Source: Neptunomonas concharum
GTDB taxonomy: Bacteria; Pseudomonadota; Gammaproteobacteria; Pseudomonadales; Balneatricaceae
Direction: 5' to 3'
Assembly (NCBI RefSeq): GCF_008630635.1
Contig: NZ_CP043869.1
Coordinates: 1,550,001-1,614,000 of the forward strand
DNA length: 64,000 nt
In this document: piece by piece, positions 15,468 through 23,906 of the stretch
How positions within the stretch are numbered: the stretch's first letter is position 1
Layout of the letters: each line of letters opens with the position of its first letter
Notes under the pieces: model-generated
Told to the model about the DNA's origin: nothing
The model's database searches: none
The model's input: the letters and a program-made list of their open reading frames with translations, nothing else
Position numbers and translations under genes: made by a program

Positions 15468-15986
15468 ATGTCTACATTGCTTGTTCGGATTATGCCGATC
15501 ATCAGCACACTTTTATTAGGGGTGATGGCGGGCTTTTTTGCGACGTATTCTTTTAACGTTAACTACGCCACATTAGTTTTAAATGGTGAAATGTACGCCA
15601 CGGTACAATCCTTGTTTAACGTAAATGTGCGCCATGCAGGCTTTTTTGTTTGTTTCTTTGGTGCGGGTGTTTTTGCACTGATTACGGCGGTGGTTTTTCT
15701 CCAGCAGCGTTGTTCTATTGGTTGGCTCTGGTTGGCAGTGGGATTGGCATATATGCTTGGCATTGTCATGTTTACTAAGTGGGTTAACTTGCCGCTCAAT
15801 TATTATACGGAGTCTTGGGATGTTCATGATTTGCCGACTGATTGGGAAGCGGTGCGCGCGCAATGGAATCAGGCTAATCTGCTACGAACATGGATCAGTG
15901 GGGCGTTGTTTGTTATGGCGACAATTCTATTGAGCCGCTCACCCGGTGCCACAGTATTGAGAAAAGATGATGTCAGTAGAGGGTAG
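15468..15986 (+). CDS. DUF1772 (anthrone-oxygenase-like) membrane protein
   Basis: A 172-residue protein with four membrane helices (about residues 7-27, 53-75, 84-103 and 141-160), preceded by an AGGAGG ribosome site. The spacing and the WxxxNxxR-like segment before the last helix (QWNQANLLRTW) match DUF1772, which includes fungal anthrone oxygenases; bacterial members are uncharacterised. It probably acts as a membrane-bound oxygenase or accessory protein. Expression likely follows the Crp/Fnr gene just upstream. Confidence 0.75.
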   Translation: MSTLLVRIMPIISTLLLGVMAGFFATYSFNVNYATLVLNGEMYATVQSLFNVNVRHAGFFVCFFGAGVFALITAVVFLQQRCSIGWLWLAVGLAYMLGIVMFTKWVNLPLNYYTESWDVHDLPTDWEAVRAQWNQANLLRTWISGALFVMATILLSRSPGATVLRKDDVSRG

Positions 15987-16074
15987 GGTTGATGTTACAT
16001 TAGCTAGAGCAAGAAAAGCCGCCAGATGTATAAGCGATCCTGTTGGCTTTTCCGAAGTAGCTGCATGATACTGG

Positions 16075-16476
16075 CTATGGTTGAGCTGCCACGGGTGTGC
16101 ACAACTCGACTAAACAGCCATTGATATCAGATACATACGCTGTTGTTTGTCCCCATGGCATCTGTTCAACATCTTGCACCAATGAGGCACCCGCTTTTAA
16201 AGCGCGGGAGAGCGCGGCGGGTACATCATCAGTTTCAAAAGCAATCTCAAAAGATGGATTATTGGCGTTAGCTTTAGACGGTTTTTTTCCAAGCGTCTCC
16301 ATCAGTTCTAACGAGGAGAACGACAGTGTCGTTGCGCCTGTTTTGAGTTCCCCATAATCACCACTTTCATGCAGCATCGCTGTGCTTAGGCCAAATGCGG
16401 CCTCATAAAATGCCAGTGTATCTTTTACGCTGTCTACATAGAGAATGGTGTATTTAAATGTTAAAGGTTCCATCAT
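16075..16476 (-). CDS. VOC-superfamily (glyoxalase/bleomycin-resistance) protein
   Basis: A 133-residue protein with the two beta-alpha-beta-beta-beta modules of the vicinal oxygen chelate fold. YTILYVDSVKDTLAFYEAAFGL begins the first and FETDDVPAALSRALKAGA begins the second. The closing NGCLVELCTPV holds the usual metal-binding Glu. Members are dioxygenases, glyoxalases or drug-binding proteins; nothing here picks one. It stands alone and converges on the DUF1772 gene, with a weak GAAAAGCC/GGCTTTTC stem between them (16012-16049). Confidence 0.82.
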   Translation of the reverse strand: MMEPLTFKYTILYVDSVKDTLAFYEAAFGLSTAMLHESGDYGELKTGATTLSFSSLELMETLGKKPSKANANNPSFEIAFETDDVPAALSRALKAGASLVQDVEQMPWGQTTAYVSDINGCLVELCTPVAAQP

Positions 16477-16552
16477 CGTGCCTCACGCTTTAGATTCATC
16501 CTTTGAGTTTAGGCGCTGAGTTAGCGAGTTGTCTTGAACAAATGCGACAGTT

Positions 16553-17416
16553 TTACCACGCCATTTCTCCTTTATGTACTTTAGCACCAATATCGAGTGC
16601 AACCTTTAGTTTTGCATCTGGGTAATGCGTTGTCATCTCTTGGATTAAGGCTGCGCTGTCTTTGCTATTTCGTTTTTCTTTAGCAAAGCGTTGCAGATAA
16701 TCCGCCGTGTAATGAATAGCCGTTACATCGGTGGGTGTTTCTGCTTGCATGTGTCCAGGGACAACAATCTTGGGGTTGCGAGCTTGCATCTCTGTTAGTT
16801 GATCTAGCCAAGCTGCTTGTTGCACATCGGTTTGAGTGTCTGCGGTCCAGACGTGCAGATCACCAAATACGGCAACATTCCCCACAACCGCTTTGAGTGA
16901 TGGAACCCATAAGTAAGGGCGATGAGCTAAGGGGCCCTCTGTGCCTTTGATTTCGATAGGGTAACCATCAACACTGAATGATGTTTCTTTATAGGCGGTA
17001 GGCGTAACCGGATGGGTGGGCGCGTTTGCCCCCATTTTAGGCCCCCAAAATGAAACCTTGCCGGCCTTTTTCTTTTCTAGCACTTTTACAACACTAGGTG
17101 CAGCGATAACGTTGGCTTCAGGGAACAGTTGCTTTAACACTTCCGCGCCAAAGTAATAATCTGGGTCGGCTTGGCTGATAAAAATAGTGGTTAATTTCTT
17201 ACCGGAGTCGAGCACATTGGCAGCAATACGTAATCCGTCTGCTTTGGTAAAACCCGCATCGATGACGGCCGCTTCGGTATCACCGTATATGAGGGTGGAG
17301 TTGACGTGAAAACTGCTTTCAGAAGCGTTATACACTTTTAAGGTGAGTGGTGCTTTGTCTGCAGCAGATACGGTTGTTGAGATAACCAGAGCGGTTAATA
17401 GGGCAGGTAGTTTCAT
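16553..17416 (-). CDS. Secreted MBL-fold protein with degraded metal site
   Basis: A 287-residue protein from the ATG at 17416 (AGGA 5-8 nt upstream) with a signal peptide ending about VSA. The metallo-beta-lactamase fold is visible: LIYGDTEAAVIDAGFT, then ISQADPDYYFG where the HxHxDH motif should be, then GPLAHRPYLWVP, VFGDLHVW and IVVPGHM. The first two metal His are Ser/Gln and Asp, and the last is Tyr. Only parts of the site remain, so it may bind one metal, use other residues or be non-enzymatic. It is divergent from the LysR gene at 17522, its likely regulator. Confidence 0.8.
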   Translation of the reverse strand: MKLPALLTALVISTTVSAADKAPLTLKVYNASESSFHVNSTLIYGDTEAAVIDAGFTKADGLRIAANVLDSGKKLTTIFISQADPDYYFGAEVLKQLFPEANVIAAPSVVKVLEKKKAGKVSFWGPKMGANAPTHPVTPTAYKETSFSVDGYPIEIKGTEGPLAHRPYLWVPSLKAVVGNVAVFGDLHVWTADTQTDVQQAAWLDQLTEMQARNPKIVVPGHMQAETPTDVTAIHYTADYLQRFAKEKRNSKDSAALIQEMTTHYPDAKLKVALDIGAKVHKGEMAW

Positions 17417-17521
17417 GGTGTTCCTCATTGTTTTAAAGAGTGATGAGGGCAGTCTAAAGGTTTGATATGCTCGGATATATGGTTTAAATTGTGTAGCTTT
17501 GTTTCATATTTCGGTCTAATT

Positions 17522-18412
17522 ATGGATAGAGTAACAGCCGCAGAGGTGTTTGTTGATCTGGCTTACTCCGGCAGTTTTACAGCAACAGCACAACGGCTAG
17601 ATATGTCTCGCCCAATGGTGACGCGCTACATCGAGGCAATGGAAGGCTGGTTGGCGGTGCGCTTGTTTCATCGAACGACGCGTAAAGTAACGCTGACCAG
17701 TGCCGGTGAGCATTGCTTAAAGGATGTCGAGGCATGGCTGGAAGCGGCACATCAGTTAGTTAGCAATGCCAACCCATCTGGTGAGCTAAGCGATGCTATC
17801 CGTATCGCTGTCAGTCCCTCTTTTGGATATGCTCATGTAGCGCCTGCGTTGGTCGAGTTTATGGCATTGCATCCTCGCGTATCTGTGGATGTGGATTTAG
17901 AAGATACGGCGGTCGATTTAGTTGAACAGCGCATCGATTTAGCGATACGCATCGCTTCTAATCCAAATCCCTCGTTGATTGGCAAACCGATTGCTCAATG
18001 CCGTTCTGTTATGGCGGCATCTCCCAGTTATCTGGCCCGCTTTGCAGCTATCAGATCTCCTGAGGATCTCGTTTCTCATGATTGTCTGGGGCATAAGTAC
18101 TTCGAGCGCAATGTATGGCATCTAAGTCGAGGTGATCAGCATGTAGCGATTAGTGTCGGTTGCCGACTAAGTGCGAACGAGACGAGTGTCTTAATGCAGG
18201 CCGCTATTCAAGGGGCAGGGGTCGCACTACTGCCAACTTACTTGGCAAATCAGGCAATCTCAGAAGGTAATTTGCAACCGGTTTTGCCGGATTGGCAACC
18301 TCCAGAGATGCGTATCTATGGGTTTTACTCATCCAGAAAGCATCTATCACCGACGGTTAGAGCCTTGATCGACTTTATGGCTGACTACTATGCTCAGCAC
18401 CCTTGGGACTAG
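17522..18412 (+). CDS. LysR-family transcriptional regulator
   Basis: A 296-residue regulator from the ATG at 17522; a 20-residue upstream extension has no support. The N-terminal winged helix-turn-helix covers residues 1-60 (AEVFVDLAYSGSFTATAQRL). The periplasmic-binding-like effector domain begins near residue 90. The layout is that of the common AaeR/DsdC-like LysR group. It is transcribed divergently from the MBL-fold gene with 105 bp between, the typical arrangement for control of the neighbour. The effector is unknown. Confidence 0.88.
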   Translation: MDRVTAAEVFVDLAYSGSFTATAQRLDMSRPMVTRYIEAMEGWLAVRLFHRTTRKVTLTSAGEHCLKDVEAWLEAAHQLVSNANPSGELSDAIRIAVSPSFGYAHVAPALVEFMALHPRVSVDVDLEDTAVDLVEQRIDLAIRIASNPNPSLIGKPIAQCRSVMAASPSYLARFAAIRSPEDLVSHDCLGHKYFERNVWHLSRGDQHVAISVGCRLSANETSVLMQAAIQGAGVALLPTYLANQAISEGNLQPVLPDWQPPEMRIYGFYSSRKHLSPTVRALIDFMADYYAQHPWD

Positions 18413-18415
18413 CGA

Positions 18416-18901
18416 ATGGACACCCTGCATATTCTTCTTCTAACCCATGCGCGTGAGGTTACTAAAGCGACTAACACCGGACGGTTGCTAGAAAGCAGCA
18501 AAGGGCTCAAGGTCTCCCGGATTATCTGGTCTCGAACTCAGCCCGACGAGGTGTTATTAAACCTTATTGAAAAAGGGAGCGTGGCGCTGCTTTATCCTGA
18601 GTCTGAGGTGGGAATGGTTGATACTCAACAGATTAACAGGTGCGATACGTTTATTATCATTGATGCCACTTGGCAGGAGGCTCGTAAGATCTATAACCGA
18701 TCGCCTTACTTGCACCGTTTACCTCGGTTTGCATTAGTGAACGTGCAACCGTCTGAATTCAGGCTAAGAAGAAACCAAGTGGCAGGTGGGTTGTGCACGG
18801 CAGAGTGTGCAATCGCGTTATTGCGACAAAACAAACGTTTGGGTGCAGCAGATGAATTACAGCAACGTTTTGTGGATTTTAATAAGGGTCTAAAGGGATA
18901 A
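18416..18901 (+). CDS. DTW-domain tRNA aminocarboxypropyltransferase-like protein
   Basis: A 161-residue protein with the DTW motif in the form IIIDATWQEARKIYNRSPYL, near residues 79-98, and the RRNQVAGGLCTAECA segment of this family. DTW proteins (TapT/YfiP, TuaA) add the acp group from SAM to uridine in tRNA. This one lacks the N-terminal CxxC-type zinc region of longer members and begins directly with MDTLHILLLTHARE. It lies 3 bp after the LysR gene, so it is probably co-transcribed with it. Confidence 0.85.
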   Translation: MDTLHILLLTHAREVTKATNTGRLLESSKGLKVSRIIWSRTQPDEVLLNLIEKGSVALLYPESEVGMVDTQQINRCDTFIIIDATWQEARKIYNRSPYLHRLPRFALVNVQPSEFRLRRNQVAGGLCTAECAIALLRQNKRLGAADELQQRFVDFNKGLKG

Positions 18902-19046
18902 CATCGGTCCGTTTTTTGTCTTAAATCATTATAAGGCCTTTTCATTTTTCCTCTAAATTACAGTATGCTGTGTGCCATCGTTCGCTGCGCATAAAAATAG
19001 TGATAACAATAGCAGCAGATTTCTTGGATAGCAGGAGAAACAGGCT

Positions 19047-21413
19047 TTGCATAATTACGTATTACGTCTCGACCAGGCGGGTATGGGCGATGTTGAAAAA
19101 GTAGGCGGTAAAAACGCATCCCTCGGTGAAATGATCAGCCAGCTAACCAGCGTCGGCGTTAAAGTCCCCGGTGGTTTTGCGACTACGGCTGAAGCGTTCA
19201 GAGATTTTCTGGTGCATACCGGTCTTAAAGAGAAGATCGACGAATCCCTTAATCAACTTGATGCCAACGATGTGGTTGCTTTAGCGTCCACAGGTAAAGC
19301 GATCCGCCAGTGGATTTTAGAGGCGGAGTTTCAACCGGAGCTCGATAAAGCGATTGAGCTAGCTTATGCCGATATGACGCAAGGGGATGAAGTAGCGGTG
19401 GCGGTTCGTTCGTCAGCAACCGCTGAGGATCTTCCTGATGCGTCTTTTGCTGGGCAGCAAGAGACATTCCTGAATATACGCGGTCTTGATCACGTTAAGC
19501 AGGCGATCAAAGAGGTATTTGCCTCTCTTTATAATGATCGCGCTATCTCCTATCGTGTGCACCAAGAGTTTGAACATAGTGAAGTCGCCTTATCGGCAGG
19601 CGTACAGCGTATGGTACGTAGTGAAACGGGCGCCTCTGGCGTTATGTTTACTATGGATACAGAGTCTGGCTTTAACCATGTAGTCTTTATTACGGCTGCT
19701 TATGGTTTGGGTGAGACGGTTGTTCAGGGGGCGGTCAACCCTGATGAGTTTTATGTTTATAAGCCTACGCTCACGCAAAAAGTACCGGCTATTCTACGCC
19801 GTACTTTGGGGTCTAAAGCGATTAAGATGGTGTATGCGGGTGAAGGCTCGACTAAAAATGCGGTAGAAACCGTCAGCGTAGATGCAAAAGATCGAAACCG
19901 CTTCTGCATTACGGATGCGGATGTTCAACGTCTGGCAGAGATCGCTGTCATTATTGAGAAGCATTACAACCGTCCTATGGATATTGAGTGGGCAAAAGAT
20001 GGCGACGATGGTGAGCTGTATATTGTTCAAGCACGCCCTGAGACGGTTCGTAGCCGTGATAATGCGAATGTCATCGAGCGATACCTGCTAAAAGAAAAAG
20101 GCAATGTACTGGTAGAAGGGCGGTCGGTTGGCCATCGTATCGGCTCTGGCCCTGTGCGTTTGGTTTCTGATTTGGCAGAGATGGATCAAGTCCAGCCCGG
20201 TGATGTGCTGGTAACAGATATGACAGATCCAGACTGGGAGCCGGTGATGAAACGGGCTTCTGCCATCATCACAAACCGAGGAGGCCGTACCTGCCACGCG
20301 GCGATTATTGCGCGAGAGCTGGGTATCCCAGCTATTGTTGGCTGTGCTGATGCCACAGACCGCCTACGCGATGGCCAAGTCGTCACTGTCTCTTGTGCTG
20401 AAGGCGATACCGGACGTGCTTATGAGGGCAAGCTGAATTTTGAGCATCAGACCAACAGTGTTGATTCTATGCCGAATTTGCCTTTTGATGTGATGATGAA
20501 TGTTGGTAACCCAGATCGTGCTTTTGACTTCCAATCCCTACCTAACTCGGGTGTTGGTTTAGCGCGGCTAGAGTTCATCATTAACCGCATGATTGGTGTC
20601 CACCCTAAAGCGTTACTAAATTTGCACGATCAAAGTCCTGAAGTCAGACAAGTTATCGAGCGTCGCATCTCGGGTTATGGTGGGCCGGTAGATTTCTATG
20701 TGGAGAAACTGGTTGAGGGTATCGCTACGCTTGCTGCGGCTTTCTATCCGAAGAAAGTGATTGTTCGTATGTCGGACTTTAAGTCTAACGAATATGGACA
20801 CCTGATTGGCGGAGATCAGTATGAGCCGGGAGAAGAAAACCCCATGCTCGGTTTCCGTGGTGCGGCGCGCTATATTTCGGATTCTTTCCAAGATTGCTTT
20901 GAGCTGGAGTGTCGTGCACTCAAGAAAGTGCGTGATGAAATGCGCCTAACGAATGTTGAGGTCATGATTCCGTTTGTGCGCACGGTCGGCGAAGCAAAAC
21001 AAGTGATTGACCTGCTAGAAGAGAACGGTTTGCGCCGTGGCGAAAATGGTCTGCGCGTTATTATGATGTGCGAGATACCGTCCAATGCGCTCTTGGCGGA
21101 TCAGTTCCTTGAATACTTTGATGGCTTCTCTATCGGCTCTAACGATCTTACACAGCTGACATTAGGGTTAGATCGCGATTCTGGCGTCATTGCCCATCTG
21201 TTTGATGAGCGTAACGATGCCGTGAAAAAACTCCTCAGTATGGCGATTGATGCGTGCAAAGCGCAGGGCAAATATATCGGCATCTGCGGGCAAGGGCCAT
21301 CAGATCACCCTGATTTGGCAAGGTGGCTAATGGAGCAGGGGATCAGTAGCGTATCCCTTAACCCGGACTCAGTGCTGGATACTTGGTTCTTCTTAGCGAA
21401 CGAATCGAAATAA
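19047..21413 (+). CDS. ppsA: Phosphoenolpyruvate synthase
   Basis: Converts pyruvate, ATP and water to PEP, AMP and Pi in gluconeogenesis. It has 788 residues, close to E. coli PpsA. The order is N-terminal ATP-grasp ([34 protein letters not shown]), the phosphohistidine domain with His417 in [21 protein letters not shown], and a C-terminal PEP-binding barrel ([16 protein letters not shown]). Translation begins at TTG 19047 with AGGAG 9 nt upstream; no ATG fits. PpsR at 5272-6090 regulates it post-translationally. A strong terminator follows. Confidence 0.97.
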   Translation: MHNYVLRLDQAGMGDVEKVGGKNASLGEMISQLTSVGVKVPGGFATTAEAFRDFLVHTGLKEKIDESLNQLDANDVVALASTGKAIRQWILEAEFQPELDKAIELAYADMTQGDEVAVAVRSSATAEDLPDASFAGQQETFLNIRGLDHVKQAIKEVFASLYNDRAISYRVHQEFEHSEVALSAGVQRMVRSETGASGVMFTMDTESGFNHVVFITAAYGLGETVVQGAVNPDEFYVYKPTLTQKVPAILRRTLGSKAIKMVYAGEGSTKNAVETVSVDAKDRNRFCITDADVQRLAEIAVIIEKHYNRPMDIEWAKDGDDGELYIVQARPETVRSRDNANVIERYLLKEKGNVLVEGRSVGHRIGSGPVRLVSDLAEMDQVQPGDVLVTDMTDPDWEPVMKRASAIITNRGGRTCHAAIIARELGIPAIVGCADATDRLRDGQVVTVSCAEGDTGRAYEGKLNFEHQTNSVDSMPNLPFDVMMNVGNPDRAFDFQSLPNSGVGLARLEFIINRMIGVHPKALLNLHDQSPEVRQVIERRISGYGGPVDFYVEKLVEGIATLAAAFYPKKVIVRMSDFKSNEYGHLIGGDQYEPGEENPMLGFRGAARYISDSFQDCFELECRALKKVRDEMRLTNVEVMIPFVRTVGEAKQVIDLLEENGLRRGENGLRVIMMCEIPSNALLADQFLEYFDGFSIGSNDLTQLTLGLDRDSGVIAHLFDERNDAVKKLLSMAIDACKAQGKYIGICGQGPSDHPDLARWLMEQGISSVSLNPDSVLDTWFFLANESK

Positions 21414-21418
21414 ACAGT

Positions 21419-21454
21419 AAGTGGCCACACGTTAGCGGTGGCCACTTTATTTAT
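21419..21454 (+). terminator. ppsA terminator
   Basis: A perfect 10-bp stem (AAGTGGCCAC 21419-21428 against GTGGCCACTT 21438-21447) with T-rich sequence after it, directly behind the ppsA stop. Confidence 0.88.
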
Positions 21455-21502
21455 TGTGGAAATCAGATTAGACTCCAGTTATTAGTTCACTTTGGAAAAC
21501 TG

Positions 21503-21892
21503 ATGTTACTACTTAACCGCCGTACATTGCTTATGTTTGGATTACTGCTGATGCTTATCATGCAGTTGTTCAGCTATGCTGTGGCGTCGGTGTCTCCTTG
21601 GCAGATGTTACCTCAACAGCAGCATCAAACAATGCAAAGTGACAGTGACCATTGCAGCGGCATGGAATCAGCAGATGCCAGTATGGGTTGTCATTCAATG
21701 CCAATGGAGTCTGCAGATTGTTGCAATGAGATGGAGAATTGTGTCACTGCTCATTGCCTTTCTGTAACGGCATGCCCTGATACAGGGTTGTATCTCACGT
21801 TTGGAGATGTTGATTTCCAACGTTTTATTGAACCTAGCTCGGTTCTACTTTCCTCCTCTGACTCTCTTTATCGTCCCCCGATAACAGCTTAA
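21503..21892 (+). CDS. Small Cys/Met/His-rich membrane-anchored protein, copper cluster
   Basis: A 129-residue protein from the ATG at 21503. It has a hydrophobic N-terminal segment (about residues 9-29) and then a stretch with many Met, Cys and His residues (HCSGMESADASMGCHSMPME, DCCNEMENC, TAHC). These are soft-metal ligands, and the gene opens a Cus-type cluster. That suggests a periplasmic or membrane-tethered copper or silver binder. I do not recognise a named family. An upstream in-frame extension would overlap ppsA and its terminator and is rejected. Some copper and mercury clusters carry similar low-complexity leader proteins. Confidence 0.65.
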   Translation: MLLLNRRTLLMFGLLLMLIMQLFSYAVASVSPWQMLPQQQHQTMQSDSDHCSGMESADASMGCHSMPMESADCCNEMENCVTAHCLSVTACPDTGLYLTFGDVDFQRFIEPSSVLLSSSDSLYRPPITA

Positions 21893-22026
21893 TCCTTAAA
21901 AACACTTTTAATTTTAAGCAGGGCTTACGCCTTATCTATTTTTGCTTGCTTGTTATTTATACCGTTATCTTATGGTGCGGCCTCCGCGCTATACGCGATC
22001 AAGGCAAGCAGTAAGAGGGACACATC

Positions 22027-22554
22027 ATGTCACACATTAAACGTCACTTTGCTGTAGCGGCAGGTTCGCTAATTCTTTCTATTGCGATAGTCGGTTGTAC
22101 TGACAGTACGACTCAAGCGAATACAGCCGCTGCTGTAGAAAAAACTACCAATACACCGACATCGCTGGTGGTTTATAAGAGCCCGACCTGTGGCTGTTGT
22201 GGTGCTTGGATCGAGCATGCAGAGCAACGGGGCATAGCAACAAAAGCGGTACACCCAGAAAACTTAACCGCTGAGAAGCAGCGTTGGGGAGTTGAACCCC
22301 AGTATGCCTCATGCCATACCGCTGTATCTAAAGAGGGCTATGTGTTTGAAGGGCACGTGCCTGTCCGTCTAGTCGAGAAGTTCTTAAATGAAAAGCCTGA
22401 AGGGGCTCGGGGGCTTGCGGTTCCTGGTATGCCAGCGGGTAGTCCGGGCATGGAGATGGGGGATCAGTTCACGCCTTATGATGTGCTTTTGCTCAAGGAA
22501 GATGGTTCTAGCGAGGTGTATGCGCATATTAGCCAACAGCAGGAGCAGTATTAA
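22027..22554 (+). CDS. DUF411 metal-binding lipoprotein
   Basis: A 175-residue protein with a lipoprotein signal (lipobox near SIAIVGC, Cys at about 24). The DUF411 body carries YKSPTCGCCGAWIEHAEQRG, a CxxC-like metal site, and YASCHTAVSKEGYVFEGHVP. DUF411 proteins occur in copper and silver resistance loci and are thought to bind or deliver Cu(I) in the periplasm. It lies upstream of, and overlaps by 1 bp, the outer-membrane factor gene. It is preceded by an AAGAGGGAC ribosome site. Confidence 0.88.
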   Translation: MSHIKRHFAVAAGSLILSIAIVGCTDSTTQANTAAAVEKTTNTPTSLVVYKSPTCGCCGAWIEHAEQRGIATKAVHPENLTAEKQRWGVEPQYASCHTAVSKEGYVFEGHVPVRLVEKFLNEKPEGARGLAVPGMPAGSPGMEMGDQFTPYDVLLLKEDGSSEVYAHISQQQEQY

Positions 22555-23906
22555 TGAGGCTGACTTATAAACACTCGTTAGCGCTGCTGATGATGGGCGT
22601 CAGTAGTCTTGCTGTGGCTGATCAGCACTTGCGATCAACCATTACGCTTCCCGAGGTTGTTGAGCTTGCGATAAAACAAGATCCTTGGTTTGAGGGTAAT
22701 CTCCTTAGCCAAAGCGCGCTTCAAGCCAAGGGCATGGCAGCTAGTCAATTGCCGGATCCTAAGTTATCGCTGGCGCTGGCAAACATGCCAACAGATAGCT
22801 TTGACTTTAATCAGGAGGCGATGACGCAATTAGTACTCGGTGTGTCTCAAAAAATACCCCGTGGCGATACCTTACAGTTGAGTGGTCGTAACTACCTATT
22901 GCAAGGAGAACAGTTACCTTTACAGCGAGCAGTGCGAGCGGCTCAGGTTAAATTGACGATTACACAGCTTTGGTTAGATGCGGCCAATGCAAAAGAGACA
23001 ACACAGCTACTTGAAAAAAATCGGCGGCTTTTTCAGCAGCTTGCTGATATTTCGTTAGCTAACTACACCTCAGGTCTATCCTCTAGCCGACAGCAGCAAC
23101 TGATTCGTACGGAATTAGAACAAGAGCAGTTAGAAGATCGCTTATACCGCCTGCAGCAGAAAGAGCAGGCGGCCGAACAACAGCTACAGACGTGGCTGTT
23201 AAGCGATAGGGTTGCCAATGAGTATCAATTTGACTTTAAGGGAAGCGACACCAAGGTTTCGTATCCTTTCCCTGAGCGTTTTTTACGTTTAACTAACGCT
23301 AAGGATTCTGAACTTATGCGTGCTTTACGACAGCACCCCACTTTTAAGCTGTTGGAAAAAAAGTATGAAGTCCGCAGTAATGGCGTTCAATTAGCTGAGC
23401 AAGCTTATAAGCCTGAGTGGATGCTGAACGCCAGTTATGGGCATCGTGGAGAAGATGGGTTTGGTCGAGAACGATCTGATCTGGTGACATTCGGTGTCAG
23501 TGTAGATATGCCAATTTTCTCACAAGTCAGGCAGGACCAGAATGTGAAGGCGGCCATTGCTGAGCGCGAAATGGTTAAAACAGAACAGCTGGTCATGCTT
23601 AGAGAGATGCTCTCGGCATTTAATACTGCCAAAGTACAAGCGCTTCGGCTAGAACAACGGCAACAGCACTACCAGTCCGTATTAATTCCTAAACTTCATG
23701 CGCAAAGCCACGCGGCAGAAAGTGCATATCAGAATGATACAGGTGATTTTTCTGAGGTTGTGCGTTCTCAATTAGCAGAACTCAACGCCAAAGTTGAGTT
23801 GATTAACATTACGACAGATATGCAGAAACAGCTGGCACAAATGGATTATCTCTTATCCGGCTCGGCTCCTTCTTTATTGGAAATCGCTGGGGGAGATCAT
23901 GAGTAA
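22554..23906 (+). CDS. cusC: Outer-membrane factor of a Cus-type efflux pump
   Basis: A 450-residue TolC-family protein with a signal peptide (to about residue 22, LAVA). Long coiled helices form the two repeats of the tunnel, for example the residue 80-220 region with LEKNRRLFQQLADISLANYT. The trimeric channel links the periplasmic adaptor to the cell exterior. It overlaps the DUF411 stop by 1 bp and the adaptor gene by 8 bp, so the four genes form one operon. The sequence is closer to CzcC/CusC-type factors than to classical TolC, and the symbol follows the operon. Confidence 0.88.
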   Translation: MRLTYKHSLALLMMGVSSLAVADQHLRSTITLPEVVELAIKQDPWFEGNLLSQSALQAKGMAASQLPDPKLSLALANMPTDSFDFNQEAMTQLVLGVSQKIPRGDTLQLSGRNYLLQGEQLPLQRAVRAAQVKLTITQLWLDAANAKETTQLLEKNRRLFQQLADISLANYTSGLSSSRQQQLIRTELEQEQLEDRLYRLQQKEQAAEQQLQTWLLSDRVANEYQFDFKGSDTKVSYPFPERFLRLTNAKDSELMRALRQHPTFKLLEKKYEVRSNGVQLAEQAYKPEWMLNASYGHRGEDGFGRERSDLVTFGVSVDMPIFSQVRQDQNVKAAIAEREMVKTEQLVMLREMLSAFNTAKVQALRLEQRQQHYQSVLIPKLHAQSHAAESAYQNDTGDFSEVVRSQLAELNAKVELINITTDMQKQLAQMDYLLSGSAPSLLEIAGGDHE

